Part shown: in pieces, positions 37,548-45,294 of the stretch
Numbering within the stretch: position 1 is the first letter of the stretch
Layout of the letters: every line of letters starts with the position of its first letter
NCBI RefSeq assembly: GCF_025371035.1
Contig: NZ_JANZXB010000001.1
Span: forward strand, 372,001-436,000
DNA length: 64,000 bases
Reading direction: 5' to 3'
Source: Sphingomonas sp. LC-1
GTDB taxonomy: Bacteria > Pseudomonadota > Alphaproteobacteria > Sphingomonadales > Sphingomonadaceae
Translations under genes and position numbers: made by a program
The notes under the pieces: generated by a model
What the model was told of the DNA's origin: nothing
Databases searched by the model: none
Seen by the model: the letters and a program-made list of their open reading frames with translations, nothing else

Positions 37548-39934
37548 GCCCTGTCCTCTCCCGTCGTTCGATCCTTTTCCGCCACGCGTCGGGGCAGTTC
37601 GACCGTCACCAACGTTCCCTCGCCCGGCTCGGACAACAGGCTGATCGAACCGCCATGCGCCTCGACGAACTGCTTGGCGAGCGGCAGGCCGAGGCCCAGC
37701 GCGCGCTCGCCCGTCGCCTTGATCCCCGGTTCGGCGAAGCGGTCAAAGGCACGGGCGACCGCCTGTTCGTCCATGCCCTGCCCGTCATCCGACACCACGA
37801 TCCGTGCGCGGGCGGAGTCGCCATCGGCGTGCAGCAGGATGCGCCCGCCCTCCGGCGTATGCTCGACCGCATGGCGCAGCAGATGCTCGATCGTCTCCTG
37901 CAACCGCCGCCGGTCGCCGGTGATGCGGCCCAGCGAACGTTGGATCTCAACCGCGAAGTCCAGCTTGCGTCGCCCCACCAGCGGCCGGATCGTGTCCGCC
38001 GCCGCGCGTGCGACGCGGGCCAGTTCGACATCCTCGCGCGCGATCTCCGCATCCGCATGGGTCCGGGTCAGATCGAGCACATCGTCGACCAGCAGGCCCA
38101 ACCGTTCGGTCGATTCCAGGATCGCCTCGACATAGGTCGTCGCCGTCTCGGGCAGCGCTCCCGCGAACCCGCCATGCAGCATCTCGGCAAAGCCGCTGAT
38201 CGAGGTCAGCGGGGTGCGCAGCTCATAGCTCATATTGGCGACGAAGGCGGTCTTGACCTTGTCCGCCGCCTCCAGCGCGTCGGCGCGGTCGCGCAAAGCC
38301 TGTTCGGCGCGGCGGCTGTCGGTGATGTCGAGCAGGGTGAACAGCGCATTGCCATCGGGCAGCGGCACGCCCGCGAATTCGAAATGCCGTCCATCGGCAA
38401 AGGCGACGCGCCCGCCGCGCTGTTGCCGCTCGATCGTCGCGGACCGAACCAGATCGACGATCAGCCCGGAACGGCCCGGCGTCGCCAGCCGCTCGGCCAC
38501 GCGCTCGGCAAAGGCATCGACGCGCGGATGGCTGGTCAGGAAATCCTCCTCCAGCCCCCAGAGTGCGCGGAAGCGGTTGTTCCACAATTGCAACCGGCCA
38601 TCGGCGGCGAACACGCCCAGCGCCTCGAACAGATTGTCGAAGGTCGCGGTCCGCACCCGCAGCAGCGTGTCGCGCGCGGAGGCGAGTTGCACCTCCTCGG
38701 TCCGGTCCTCGAAGATCAGCAGCAACCCGCCATCGGGCAAGGGCTGCGCCACGACGCGCAGATGGGTGCCGCCGGGCAGATGCCATTGCTCCTCGATACC
38801 GCCGCTCGCCTGGCGGAACCAGCCGACCCGCTCGGCCTTCCATCCGGGAAAGTCGCGGACCTCGGGGCTGCGATTGGCCTCGCGCATCCGCTCCAGGACA
38901 CGGTCGAATTCGGGGTGATCGGCCAGCCATTCCGCCTTCATCGCGAACATGCGGCGAAAGGGCTGATTGCAGAATACGAGGCCCCGATCGGGCCCGAAAT
39001 GCGCCACCGCCGCCGATAGCCGGTCGAGCATCGCGCGCTGCGCCTCGGCGAAGCGCTTGGCCCCGGCACGCGACTGTTCCAGATCCTCGATATCGACCGC
39101 GAAACCCGCAATGCCCCCTGTCGGCAATGGGACGTCGAAGATGCGCAGGGCCCGGCGCGCGCCGTCGATGGTGGCGGGCAGCACCTGCTCGTGCGGCCGC
39201 CCCTGGTCGCGCGCCGCCGCCGCCCCCGCCAGCGGACCACCGCGCCCCGAACCCTCGACCAGTTCCAGCCCGCGCCCGACCACATCGGCGGCATCGCGTC
39301 CCTCCACCGCATCGACATAGGCGGTGTTGACCATCGCAAGGCGTAGGTCGGGGCCGCGATACCACATGGGCAGGGGCGCGGCCTCGATCAGCCCGGTCAG
39401 CGCCTGGAACGCATCGCCCAGCCGCTTGGCCTCGGCATCCAGACGGACGATCTGGTCCTGCGCCTCGGTCATGTCGAAGACCCAGATGACGACCGCGCCC
39501 GCCGCACCCTGATCCCCCGGCGCACGCGCGCCGTCGAACAACAGGGTCCGTTCCGATTGCTGTGGCCGGACGATCCGGCGGAAGCGGCGGCCGGTCTTCT
39601 GCGCGGCGTTCAGATCGGCGGCCAGCGACGCGGCATCATCCGCCGACAGTCCGCTATCGTCGGAGGCCAGTTCCTCCAGGAAGCGCGCGACTTCGGCCAG
39701 CCCAAGCCAGTCGGCCAACCGCCGGGGCATTTCGATCCGCCCGTCACTGCGGATCAGCATCGCCTGGGCAGGCCCCGCGCGCAGCAGGGCATCGAGCCGA
39801 TCGCGTTCCAGCCGCACTGCCGACGCCTCGGCCCGCGCACGAATACCCAGGAACAACAGGATCATGCCGACGACGATCATCGCGCACGCCCCCGCGCCCA
39901 ACAGCGCTGCCTCGACGCTACCGATCGTGATCAT
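37544..39934 (-). CDS. divL: DivL-like PAS-domain tyrosine pseudokinase
   Basis: A 796-residue sensor. One membrane helix lies at about 8-28 (LLGAGACAMIVVGMILLFLG), followed by several PAS-type domains (about 45-530). The dimerisation domain carries MSYELRTPLTSISGFAEML, so Tyr570 replaces the phospho-accepting His of histidine kinases (codon 38225-38227). The C-terminal ATPase-like domain (about 670-790) has DDGQGMDEQAVARAFDRF and GLGLPLAKQFVEAHGG. Tyr at this position, an N-terminal membrane anchor and multiple PAS domains are the features of Caulobacter DivL, which binds DivK and controls CckA and CtrA. The ortholog call is inference from these features and the ahcY/tsaE neighbourhood. Start uncertain; ATG 39934 has no clear ribosome site. 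Confidence 0.85.
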   Translation of the reverse strand: MITIGSVEAALLGAGACAMIVVGMILLFLGIRARAEASAVRLERDRLDALLRAGPAQAMLIRSDGRIEMPRRLADWLGLAEVARFLEELASDDSGLSADDAASLAADLNAAQKTGRRFRRIVRPQQSERTLLFDGARAPGDQGAAGAVVIWVFDMTEAQDQIVRLDAEAKRLGDAFQALTGLIEAAPLPMWYRGPDLRLAMVNTAYVDAVEGRDAADVVGRGLELVEGSGRGGPLAGAAAARDQGRPHEQVLPATIDGARRALRIFDVPLPTGGIAGFAVDIEDLEQSRAGAKRFAEAQRAMLDRLSAAVAHFGPDRGLVFCNQPFRRMFAMKAEWLADHPEFDRVLERMREANRSPEVRDFPGWKAERVGWFRQASGGIEEQWHLPGGTHLRVVAQPLPDGGLLLIFEDRTEEVQLASARDTLLRVRTATFDNLFEALGVFAADGRLQLWNNRFRALWGLEEDFLTSHPRVDAFAERVAERLATPGRSGLIVDLVRSATIERQQRGGRVAFADGRHFEFAGVPLPDGNALFTLLDITDSRRAEQALRDRADALEAADKVKTAFVANMSYELRTPLTSISGFAEMLHGGFAGALPETATTYVEAILESTERLGLLVDDVLDLTRTHADAEIAREDVELARVARAAADTIRPLVGRRKLDFAVEIQRSLGRITGDRRRLQETIEHLLRHAVEHTPEGGRILLHADGDSARARIVVSDDGQGMDEQAVARAFDRFAEPGIKATGERALGLGLPLAKQFVEAHGGSISLLSEPGEGTLVTVELPRRVAEKDRTTGEDRA

Positions 39935-40030
39935 CCGAAAAGGGCCGGGCCTGAACGCTGCATCGATCCATCTAGCCCGATCGGCACACGATACGCCATA
40001 TCGAACAACGGCTCGGCGGGACGGCACATG

Positions 40031-40063
40031 AAAAAGGGGCCGCCCGTTCGGACGACCCCCTTT
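40031..40063 (-). terminator. Rho-independent terminator after ahcY
   Basis: Read on the minus strand, a stem of GGGGGTCGTCC with GGGCGGCCCC (loop GAAC) is followed by five T residues. It lies 34 bases after the ahcY stop codon and separates ahcY from the divL-like gene. Confidence 0.8.
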
Positions 40064-40096
40064 GTCTTTCCGTCGGATCGAAACCCGATGGTCGGA

Positions 40097-41515
40097 TCAA
40101 TAGCGATAATGATCCGGCTTGAACGGGCCCTCGACCGGCACGCCGATATAGGCGGCCTGCTTCTCCGACAGCTTCGACAGCTGGACGCCCAGCTTTTCGA
40201 GGTGGAGCGCGGCGACCTTCTCATCGAGGTGCTTGGGCAGGACATAGACTTCGTTCTTGTAGTCTTCGCCCTTGGTCCACAGCTCGATCTGGGCGAGCGT
40301 CTGGTTGGTGAACGAGGCCGACATCACGAAGGACGGGTGGCCGGTCGCGCAACCCAGGTTCACCAGGCGGCCCTTGGCCAGCACGATGATCTGCTTGCCG
40401 TCCGGGAACTCGACCAGGTCGGTGCCGGGCTTCACTTCGGTCCACTTGTAGTTCGACAGCGCCGCGATCTGGATCTCGCTGTCGAAGTGGCCGATGTTGC
40501 AGACGATCGACATGGGCTTCATCGCCTTCATGTGATCGGCGGTGATGACGTCGGCGTTGCCGGTGGCGGTCACGAAGATGTCGGCACGCTTCACCGCCTC
40601 ATCCATGGTCACGACCTCGAAGCCCTCCATCGCCGCCTGCAGCGCGCAGATCGGGTCGATTTCGGTCACGAGCACGCGCGCGCCGCCATTGCGGAGCGAT
40701 TGGGCCGAGCCCTTGCCCACGTCGCCGAAACCGGCGACCGCGGCGACCTTGCCCGCCAGCATGACGTCGGTGGCGCGACGGATCGCGTCGACCAGCGATT
40801 CCTTGCAGCCATAGAGGTTGTCGAACTTCGACTTGGTGACCGAGTCGTTGACGTTGATCGCGGGGAAAGGCAGCTCGCCCTTCTTCGCGATCTCGTACAG
40901 GCGATGAACGCCGGTCGTGGTCTCTTCCGACACGCCCTTCAGGTTCTTGACGGTCTGGGTCAGATAGCCCGGCTTCTTGGCGATGAACGCCTTGACCGAA
41001 CGCTGGAACTCGACCTCTTCCTCATTCTCCGGCTCGCCGAAGGTCTGGCCGGCTTCCAGCTTGGCGCCCCACAGCGCGAACATGGTCGCGTCGCCGCCAT
41101 CGTCCAGGATGATGTTGGCTGTGGTGCCGTCACCATTCTTGTCCCAGTCGAAGATGTCGCCGACATAGTCCCAATATTCGGCCAGCGTCTCGCCCTTCAC
41201 GGCGAAGACGGGGATGCCCGCAGCGGCGATCGCGGCGGCGGCATGGTCCTGGGTCGAGAAGATGTTGCAGGTCGCCCAGCGCACATCGGCGCCCAGCCCG
41301 GTCAGCGTCTCGATCAGCACGGCGGTCTGGATCGTCATGTGCAGCGAGCCGGTGATGCGCGCGCCCTTGAGCGGCTGAGCAGCGCCGAACTCGTCGCGCA
41401 GGGCCATCAGGCCGGGCATCTCGGTCTCGGCGATCTTGATCTCGGCGCGACCGAAATCAGCCAGGCTGATGTCCTTGATGACATAATCGTTCTTGGTGGC
41501 GGCAGTCGTGGACAC
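40097..41515 (-). CDS. ahcY: Adenosylhomocysteinase
   Basis: A 472-residue NAD-dependent enzyme that splits S-adenosylhomocysteine to adenosine and homocysteine and so removes the product inhibitor of methyltransferases. NAD-binding Gly motif [16 protein letters not shown], active-site [17 protein letters not shown] and C-terminal PDHYRY are all present. It starts with GTG at 41515 (ribosome site GGAG about 9 bases upstream). A perfect 20-bp palindrome 95 bases upstream is a strong regulatory candidate. The terminator at 40031 makes it a separate unit from divL. Confidence 0.97.
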   Translation of the reverse strand: MSTTAATKNDYVIKDISLADFGRAEIKIAETEMPGLMALRDEFGAAQPLKGARITGSLHMTIQTAVLIETLTGLGADVRWATCNIFSTQDHAAAAIAAAGIPVFAVKGETLAEYWDYVGDIFDWDKNGDGTTANIILDDGGDATMFALWGAKLEAGQTFGEPENEEEVEFQRSVKAFIAKKPGYLTQTVKNLKGVSEETTTGVHRLYEIAKKGELPFPAINVNDSVTKSKFDNLYGCKESLVDAIRRATDVMLAGKVAAVAGFGDVGKGSAQSLRNGGARVLVTEIDPICALQAAMEGFEVVTMDEAVKRADIFVTATGNADVITADHMKAMKPMSIVCNIGHFDSEIQIAALSNYKWTEVKPGTDLVEFPDGKQIIVLAKGRLVNLGCATGHPSFVMSASFTNQTLAQIELWTKGEDYKNEVYVLPKHLDEKVAALHLEKLGVQLSKLSEKQAAYIGVPVEGPFKPDHYRY

Positions 41516-41609
41516 GACGAAACTCCGTGCAAAATGGGGCCGACCAAGACGTGGCGCGCACGCCGATCGGCACGGCGCCCGCCTTAGCGGCCTTCGCCCT
41601 ACGGATCAA

Positions 41610-41629
41610 ATATAAAGATATCTTTATAT
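41610..41629. promoter_or_regulatory. Perfect 20-bp palindrome upstream of ahcY
   Basis: ATATAAAGATATCTTTATAT is self-complementary over all 20 bases and stands out as an AT island in GC-rich DNA. It lies 95 bases before the ahcY GTG start and 14 bases past the yqgE stop codon. It fits an operator for a dimeric repressor; ArsR-family S-adenosylhomocysteine-responsive regulators (SahR type) of proteobacterial methionine cycles bind similar palindromes, but that link is inference. Confidence 0.7.
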
Positions 41630-41642
41630 GCTTGCGCGTCGA

Positions 41643-42206
41643 TCAGGCGGTGCCGCCGCCGGTGACCAGCAGGCGCGGGTCGATCCCCGCCGAGCCGAAC
41701 GCCGCCTGCCACCGATCCGGGGCGGTTGCATCGTAGAGGATCTTCGGATCGCCGGCGACGCTGAACCAGCAACCGGGCTCGCGCAGTTCCTCTTCCAGTT
41801 GCCCCGCATCCCATCCCGCATAGCCGAGCGCCACCACCCATTGCGCCGGACCCCGCCCTTCGGCGATAGCGCGCAACACGTCGACCGTGCTCGACAGGAT
41901 CCAGCGACCGCCGACATCGACGCTGTCCTGCCCCTCCCAGTCCTGCGAGTGGAGTACGAAGCCCCGCCGGGGCTCGACCGGCCCGCCGAAATGGACCGGC
42001 GCGTCGGGCGCGTCGCCATGCGGTATCTCGAACTGGTCGAGCAGCGCGTGGAAGCCGATACCCTCGATCGTCGCACCCAGGCCGATGCCCAGCGCCCCGC
42101 CCTCGTCATGCGCGCACATGGCGATGACGGCATGGTCGAAGCGACGATCGGCCATGCCTGGAAGGGCGAGCAGGAATTGGCCGGATAGAAAGGTCAGTTG
42201 ATGCAC
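41643..42206 (-). CDS. YqgE/AlgH family protein
   Basis: A 187-residue protein of the YqgE/AlgH family (UPF0301). The family begins with a TxLxGQxLxAxPG block, seen here as LTFLSGQFLLALPGMADRRF, so a GTG at 42206 is preferred over the ATG at 42242 that adds 12 non-conserved residues. Other conserved blocks: HDEGGALGIGLG, VHFGGPVEPRRGFVLHS and YAGWDAGQLEEELRE. Function in bacteria is not established. It lies downstream of, and divergent to, the peroxiredoxin gene. Confidence 0.85.
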   Translation of the reverse strand: MHQLTFLSGQFLLALPGMADRRFDHAVIAMCAHDEGGALGIGLGATIEGIGFHALLDQFEIPHGDAPDAPVHFGGPVEPRRGFVLHSQDWEGQDSVDVGGRWILSSTVDVLRAIAEGRGPAQWVVALGYAGWDAGQLEEELREPGCWFSVAGDPKILYDATAPDRWQAAFGSAGIDPRLLVTGGGTA

Positions 42207-42325
42207 ACCCCGACTATAGGGATCACCGCTCCGCCTCGCCATGCTTGAAATCAGCGGCGCTTCGGTCGCATGAGGGCCAGGCCGATGCCCGGCACGGTGC
42301 CGGGCCGCTTGCCTTTAGGATCTGG

Positions 42326-42808
42326 ATGATGACGATCAAGGTCGGAGACCGCCTCCCCACCACCACGCTGGTCAAGGTGACGACCGAGGGACCCGAGCAG
42401 GTCACGACGACCGATTTCTTCGCGGGCAGGCGCGTCGTGCTGTTCGCGGTGCCGGGTGCCTTCACCCCCACCTGTTCGGCCCAGCATCTGCCCGGCTTCG
42501 TCTCGCACGCCGATGCCGTGAAGGCCAAGGGCGTGGACGAGATCGCCTGCACCGCCGTCAACGACGTGTTCGTGATGAAGGCTTGGGGCCAGGTCCATTC
42601 GTCCGATGCGATCACCATGCTGGCGGACGGCAATGCCGACTTCGCCAAGGCGATCGGCCTGACGCTGGACGGCACGAAGTTCGGCATGGGCGTGCGCAGC
42701 CAGCGCTACACGATGCTGGTCGATGACGGCGTGGTCGAACAGCTGTTCGTCGAAGCGCCGGGCGAGTTCAAGGTGAGCTCCGCCGAGCATCTGTTGTCCG
42801 CAATCTGA
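42326..42808 (+). CDS. Peroxiredoxin (Prx5/AhpE-like)
   Basis: A 160-residue thiol peroxidase. The peroxidatic Cys50 lies in PGAFTPTCSAQHLPGF, the Prx5-group signature. ATG 42326 is used (ATGATG tandem; AGGA 6 bases before). Conserved VKAWGQVHSSD-type block and GVRSQRYTMLVDDGVVEQLFVE are seen. No second cysteine typical of atypical 2-Cys Prx5 is obvious at the usual place; Cys near residue 74 may act instead. The electron donor cannot be told. It is divergent from yqgE. Confidence 0.92.
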   Translation: MMTIKVGDRLPTTTLVKVTTEGPEQVTTTDFFAGRRVVLFAVPGAFTPTCSAQHLPGFVSHADAVKAKGVDEIACTAVNDVFVMKAWGQVHSSDAITMLADGNADFAKAIGLTLDGTKFGMGVRSQRYTMLVDDGVVEQLFVEAPGEFKVSSAEHLLSAI

Positions 42809-42908
42809 TCCGGCGAACCGCGCGGGGAACCGGATCGCTGGCGGAACAGTCCCGACGCTCGACGCGTTTTCCCCTGCATAGACCAGCATGAAGAGAGGAA
42901 CCTCGGTC

Positions 42909-43127
42909 ATGACCACCTATGTCCCCCCCGAAAAGCAGGACGCGGCCAAAAGCTTTGCCGAAAAGGCGCAGGGCGCGGCCAAGGCGGCCGGTGAGACGGT
43001 GAAGGGTCACCCCTATGCGGCGGCCGGAATCGCCGCCGGTGTCGCCGCGGCGGTCGCCGGTGCCGCGTTTGGTGCGGCCAAGCTGCGCGGCACCTCGGAC
43101 GACGAGAACTCCGCACAGGGCGCCTGA
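42909..43127 (+). CDS. Small Ala/Gly-rich protein, possibly membrane-associated
   Basis: A 72-residue protein; ATG 42909 has GAGGAA 8 bases upstream. The N-terminus is charged (EKQDAAKSFAEKAQGAAKAAG) and helical, and a hydrophobic run AAAGIAAGVAAAVAGAAFGAA at about 37-57 could be a membrane helix, followed by an acidic tail. The pattern, helix plus a Gly/Ala-rich TM, is similar to ribosome-associated ElaB/YqjD-type proteins (DUF883), but the match is only structural. A perfect hairpin follows it. Confidence 0.6.
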   Translation: MTTYVPPEKQDAAKSFAEKAQGAAKAAGETVKGHPYAAAGIAAGVAAAVAGAAFGAAKLRGTSDDENSAQGA

Positions 43128-43139
43128 TCGCCCACGACC

Positions 43140-43174
43140 GACGGCGTGGACGAACCGGACTCGTCCACGCCGTC
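43140..43174 (+). terminator. Perfect 14-bp hairpin after the small Ala-rich gene
   Basis: GACGGCGTGGACGA (43140-43153) and its exact complement (43161-43174) flank a 7-base loop, 12 bases after the stop codon. There is only a weak T-rich tail (CCCTTC), so termination may be partial. amn follows 54 bases later. Confidence 0.65.
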
Positions 43175-43228
43175 AGGTCCCTTCAACCCCGGCTTGCCAG
43201 AGCCCGAAACACGGCTTAGCTCTGGACG

Positions 43229-44665
43229 ATGACTCAAGCCGCCAAGATCGTCGAAGAACTCGACCGCCTCTACACCGCCTCTGTCACCCGGCTGAAGGAG
43301 GCCCTCACCCTTTATCTGCGGAATGGCACCGCGCCGACGCTGGAAGCGCGCGCGCAAGGCTGTTTCGCCTATCCCGAAATCCGACTTATCTATCGCGGTG
43401 CCGGTGGGCGTCCGACGCCGATGCGGTCCTTCGGGCGGCTGGTGTCGACGGGCGACTATCGGATCAGCGTGACCAAGCCCGCGCTGTTCAAGGACTATCT
43501 GGTCGAGCAGCTAAGCCTGCTGATGGAGGATTACGACGTCACGGTCGAGGCCGTACCGGGGCGGCAGGAAATCCCCTTTCCCTATGTCCTCGACCCTGGC
43601 CACGCTCTGAGCCTGGACACGGTGTCGGCGGCGGAGCTGGCGCGCTTCTTCCCCGCGACCGAACTGGCCCATATCGGCGACGAGATCGCCGACGGACTGT
43701 GGATGACCGCCGACGGCAATCGCCCGCTGGCGTTGTTCGACGGGTTGCGGACCGACTTCTCGCTCGCCCGGCTGCGCCATTATACCGGCACCCCGCCCGA
43801 GCATTGCCAGCGCTATGTGCTGTTCACCAATTACCACCGCTATGTCGACGAGTTCGTCCGCTGGGGCGCGTCGCAGCTTGGCGAGGGTTCGCGCTTCACC
43901 GCCCTGTCGGGTGCGGGCGGGATCGTGATCGAGCGGCCGGAGGATGTCGACAAGATCGTCACCGACAGCGCATGGCGGCGGCACCAGATGCCCGCCTATC
44001 ACCTGGTCGCCAAAGACGGCACCGGCATCACGCTGGTCAATATCGGTGTCGGTCCGTCGAACGCCAAGACGATCTGCGATCACCTGGCGGTGATGCGGCC
44101 CGAGGCGTGGCTGATGATCGGCCATTGCGGCGGGCTTCGCCCCAGCCAGCGGATCGGCGACTATGTGCTGGCGCATGCCTATCTGCGTGACGACCATGTG
44201 CTCGACGATGTACTGCCCCCCGAGATTCCGGTCCCCGCCATCGCCGAAGTCCAGGTCGCGCTCGCCAAGGCCGCCGAGATCGTCTCCGGCCAGTCGGGTG
44301 ATGAATTGCGGCGTCGCCTGCGCACAGGCACGATCGTCACCACCGACGACCGCAATTGGGAGTTGCGCTACTCCGCCTCGGCGCTGCGCTTTTCGCTCAG
44401 CCGCGCGGTCGGGATCGACATGGAGTCCGCCACCATCGCGGCGCAGGGCTATCGCTTCCGCGTGCCGTATGGAACGCTGCTCTGCGTGTCGGACAAGCCG
44501 CTGCACGGCGAGTTAAAGCTGCCCGGCCAGGCCAATCGCTTCTATGAACGGGCGATCAGCGAACATATGCGGATCGGCATCGAGACCTGCGAGCAGCTAC
44601 GCCGCGAGGGCGACAAGCTGCACAGCCGCAAGCTGCGCGCGTTCAACGAACCGCCCTTCCGCTGA
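43229..44665 (+). CDS. amn: AMP nucleosidase
   Basis: A 478-residue enzyme that splits AMP into adenine and ribose 5-phosphate, helping control adenylate pools. The N-terminal domain (about 1-170) is the regulatory AMP-nucleosidase part, with LRPSQRIGDYVLAHAYLRDDHVLDDVLP and VGIDMESATIAAQGYRFRVPYGTLLCVSDKPLHGE in the C-terminal phosphorylase-like catalytic fold. Length is typical. It appears monocistronic. Similar proteins exist in most alphaproteobacteria. Confidence 0.95.
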   Translation: MTQAAKIVEELDRLYTASVTRLKEALTLYLRNGTAPTLEARAQGCFAYPEIRLIYRGAGGRPTPMRSFGRLVSTGDYRISVTKPALFKDYLVEQLSLLMEDYDVTVEAVPGRQEIPFPYVLDPGHALSLDTVSAAELARFFPATELAHIGDEIADGLWMTADGNRPLALFDGLRTDFSLARLRHYTGTPPEHCQRYVLFTNYHRYVDEFVRWGASQLGEGSRFTALSGAGGIVIERPEDVDKIVTDSAWRRHQMPAYHLVAKDGTGITLVNIGVGPSNAKTICDHLAVMRPEAWLMIGHCGGLRPSQRIGDYVLAHAYLRDDHVLDDVLPPEIPVPAIAEVQVALAKAAEIVSGQSGDELRRRLRTGTIVTTDDRNWELRYSASALRFSLSRAVGIDMESATIAAQGYRFRVPYGTLLCVSDKPLHGELKLPGQANRFYERAISEHMRIGIETCEQLRREGDKLHSRKLRAFNEPPFR

Positions 44666-44718
44666 TCGGCAACCGGCGGGGGTCGAGAGCGTTACGGACA
44701 CGGACCGAAACAGGGGGA

Positions 44719-45180
44719 ATGTCGATGGCCGATACACCGGACACCAAAAAGCCGCGCCCGCCCCGCCGCCGCGCCACGCCCAAGACGGCTGGCACCGCTG
44801 CGCCGCGCAAGCGTCCGGTGCCCAAGCCGGTCGAACCGCTGGAGGGAAAACCGGTCGAGGCGATCGACGCCGCCCCGGTGGAGAATGCGGCGGTCGAGCC
44901 CCCCAAGCCCGCGCCGAAGCCCAAGGCACCACCCAAGCCGCGATCGACCAAGCGCACCACCCCGTGCAAATCGCCACCGCGCAAGCCCGCCGCGATCACG
45001 CCCGCGCCTGCGCCCGTGCTGGGCAAGCATGGGCTAGACCGGGTGGGCGGCAAATGGGGTGTGGCGTCGATCTTGGGGAGCTTGGCGGCCGCCGCCGGGC
45101 TGACGGCGGCGCTGCTGTCGCTGCGGGGAAGTACGCCGAAGCGGGACGAGAGCAAAGCCGAGGACAGCAAGAAGGACTGA
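44719..45180 (+). CDS. Pro/Lys/Ala-rich protein with one membrane helix
   Basis: A 153-residue protein; ATG 44719 has GGGGGAA upstream. Residues 1-97 are almost entirely Pro, Lys, Arg, Ala and Thr (KPRPPRRRATPKTAGT and similar), likely disordered. A hydrophobic segment near 110-135 (GVASILGSLAAAAGLTAALLS) could span a membrane, leaving a charged C-terminal tail (KRDESKAEDSKKD). I recognise no family. It is co-directional with amn with a 53-base gap. Confidence 0.6.
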   Translation: MSMADTPDTKKPRPPRRRATPKTAGTAAPRKRPVPKPVEPLEGKPVEAIDAAPVENAAVEPPKPAPKPKAPPKPRSTKRTTPCKSPPRKPAAITPAPAPVLGKHGLDRVGGKWGVASILGSLAAAAGLTAALLSLRGSTPKRDESKAEDSKKD

Positions 45181-45186
45181 TTCCCG

Positions 45187-45262
45187 ACCTCCGTTCAGCC
45201 TGAACGGACGTTGCTTGAAACGCCCCTTCACCACTGGCGAAAGCGAGTGGTGGAGGGGCCGG
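45187..45262. repeat. Palindromic repeats between convergent genes (class B-like end plus class A-like half)
   Basis: CCGTTCA-GCC-TGAACGG at 45191-45207 resembles the TGAACGG end of class B. A second inverted repeat, CCCCTTCACCACT at 45223-45235 and AGTGGTGGAGGGG at 45246-45258 with one mismatch, resembles the inner part of the class A element. They lie between the Pro-rich gene and the convergent M2 peptidase gene, so may end both transcripts. Confidence 0.6.
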
Positions 45263-45294
45263 CAACGCCAGCCGCCCCACGCCCTCTCCGACCA

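Noticed and set aside
41516-41609. SAH riboswitch before ahcY
   Set aside because: The leader is short and I could not find the conserved pseudoknot elements; the palindrome fits a protein operator better.
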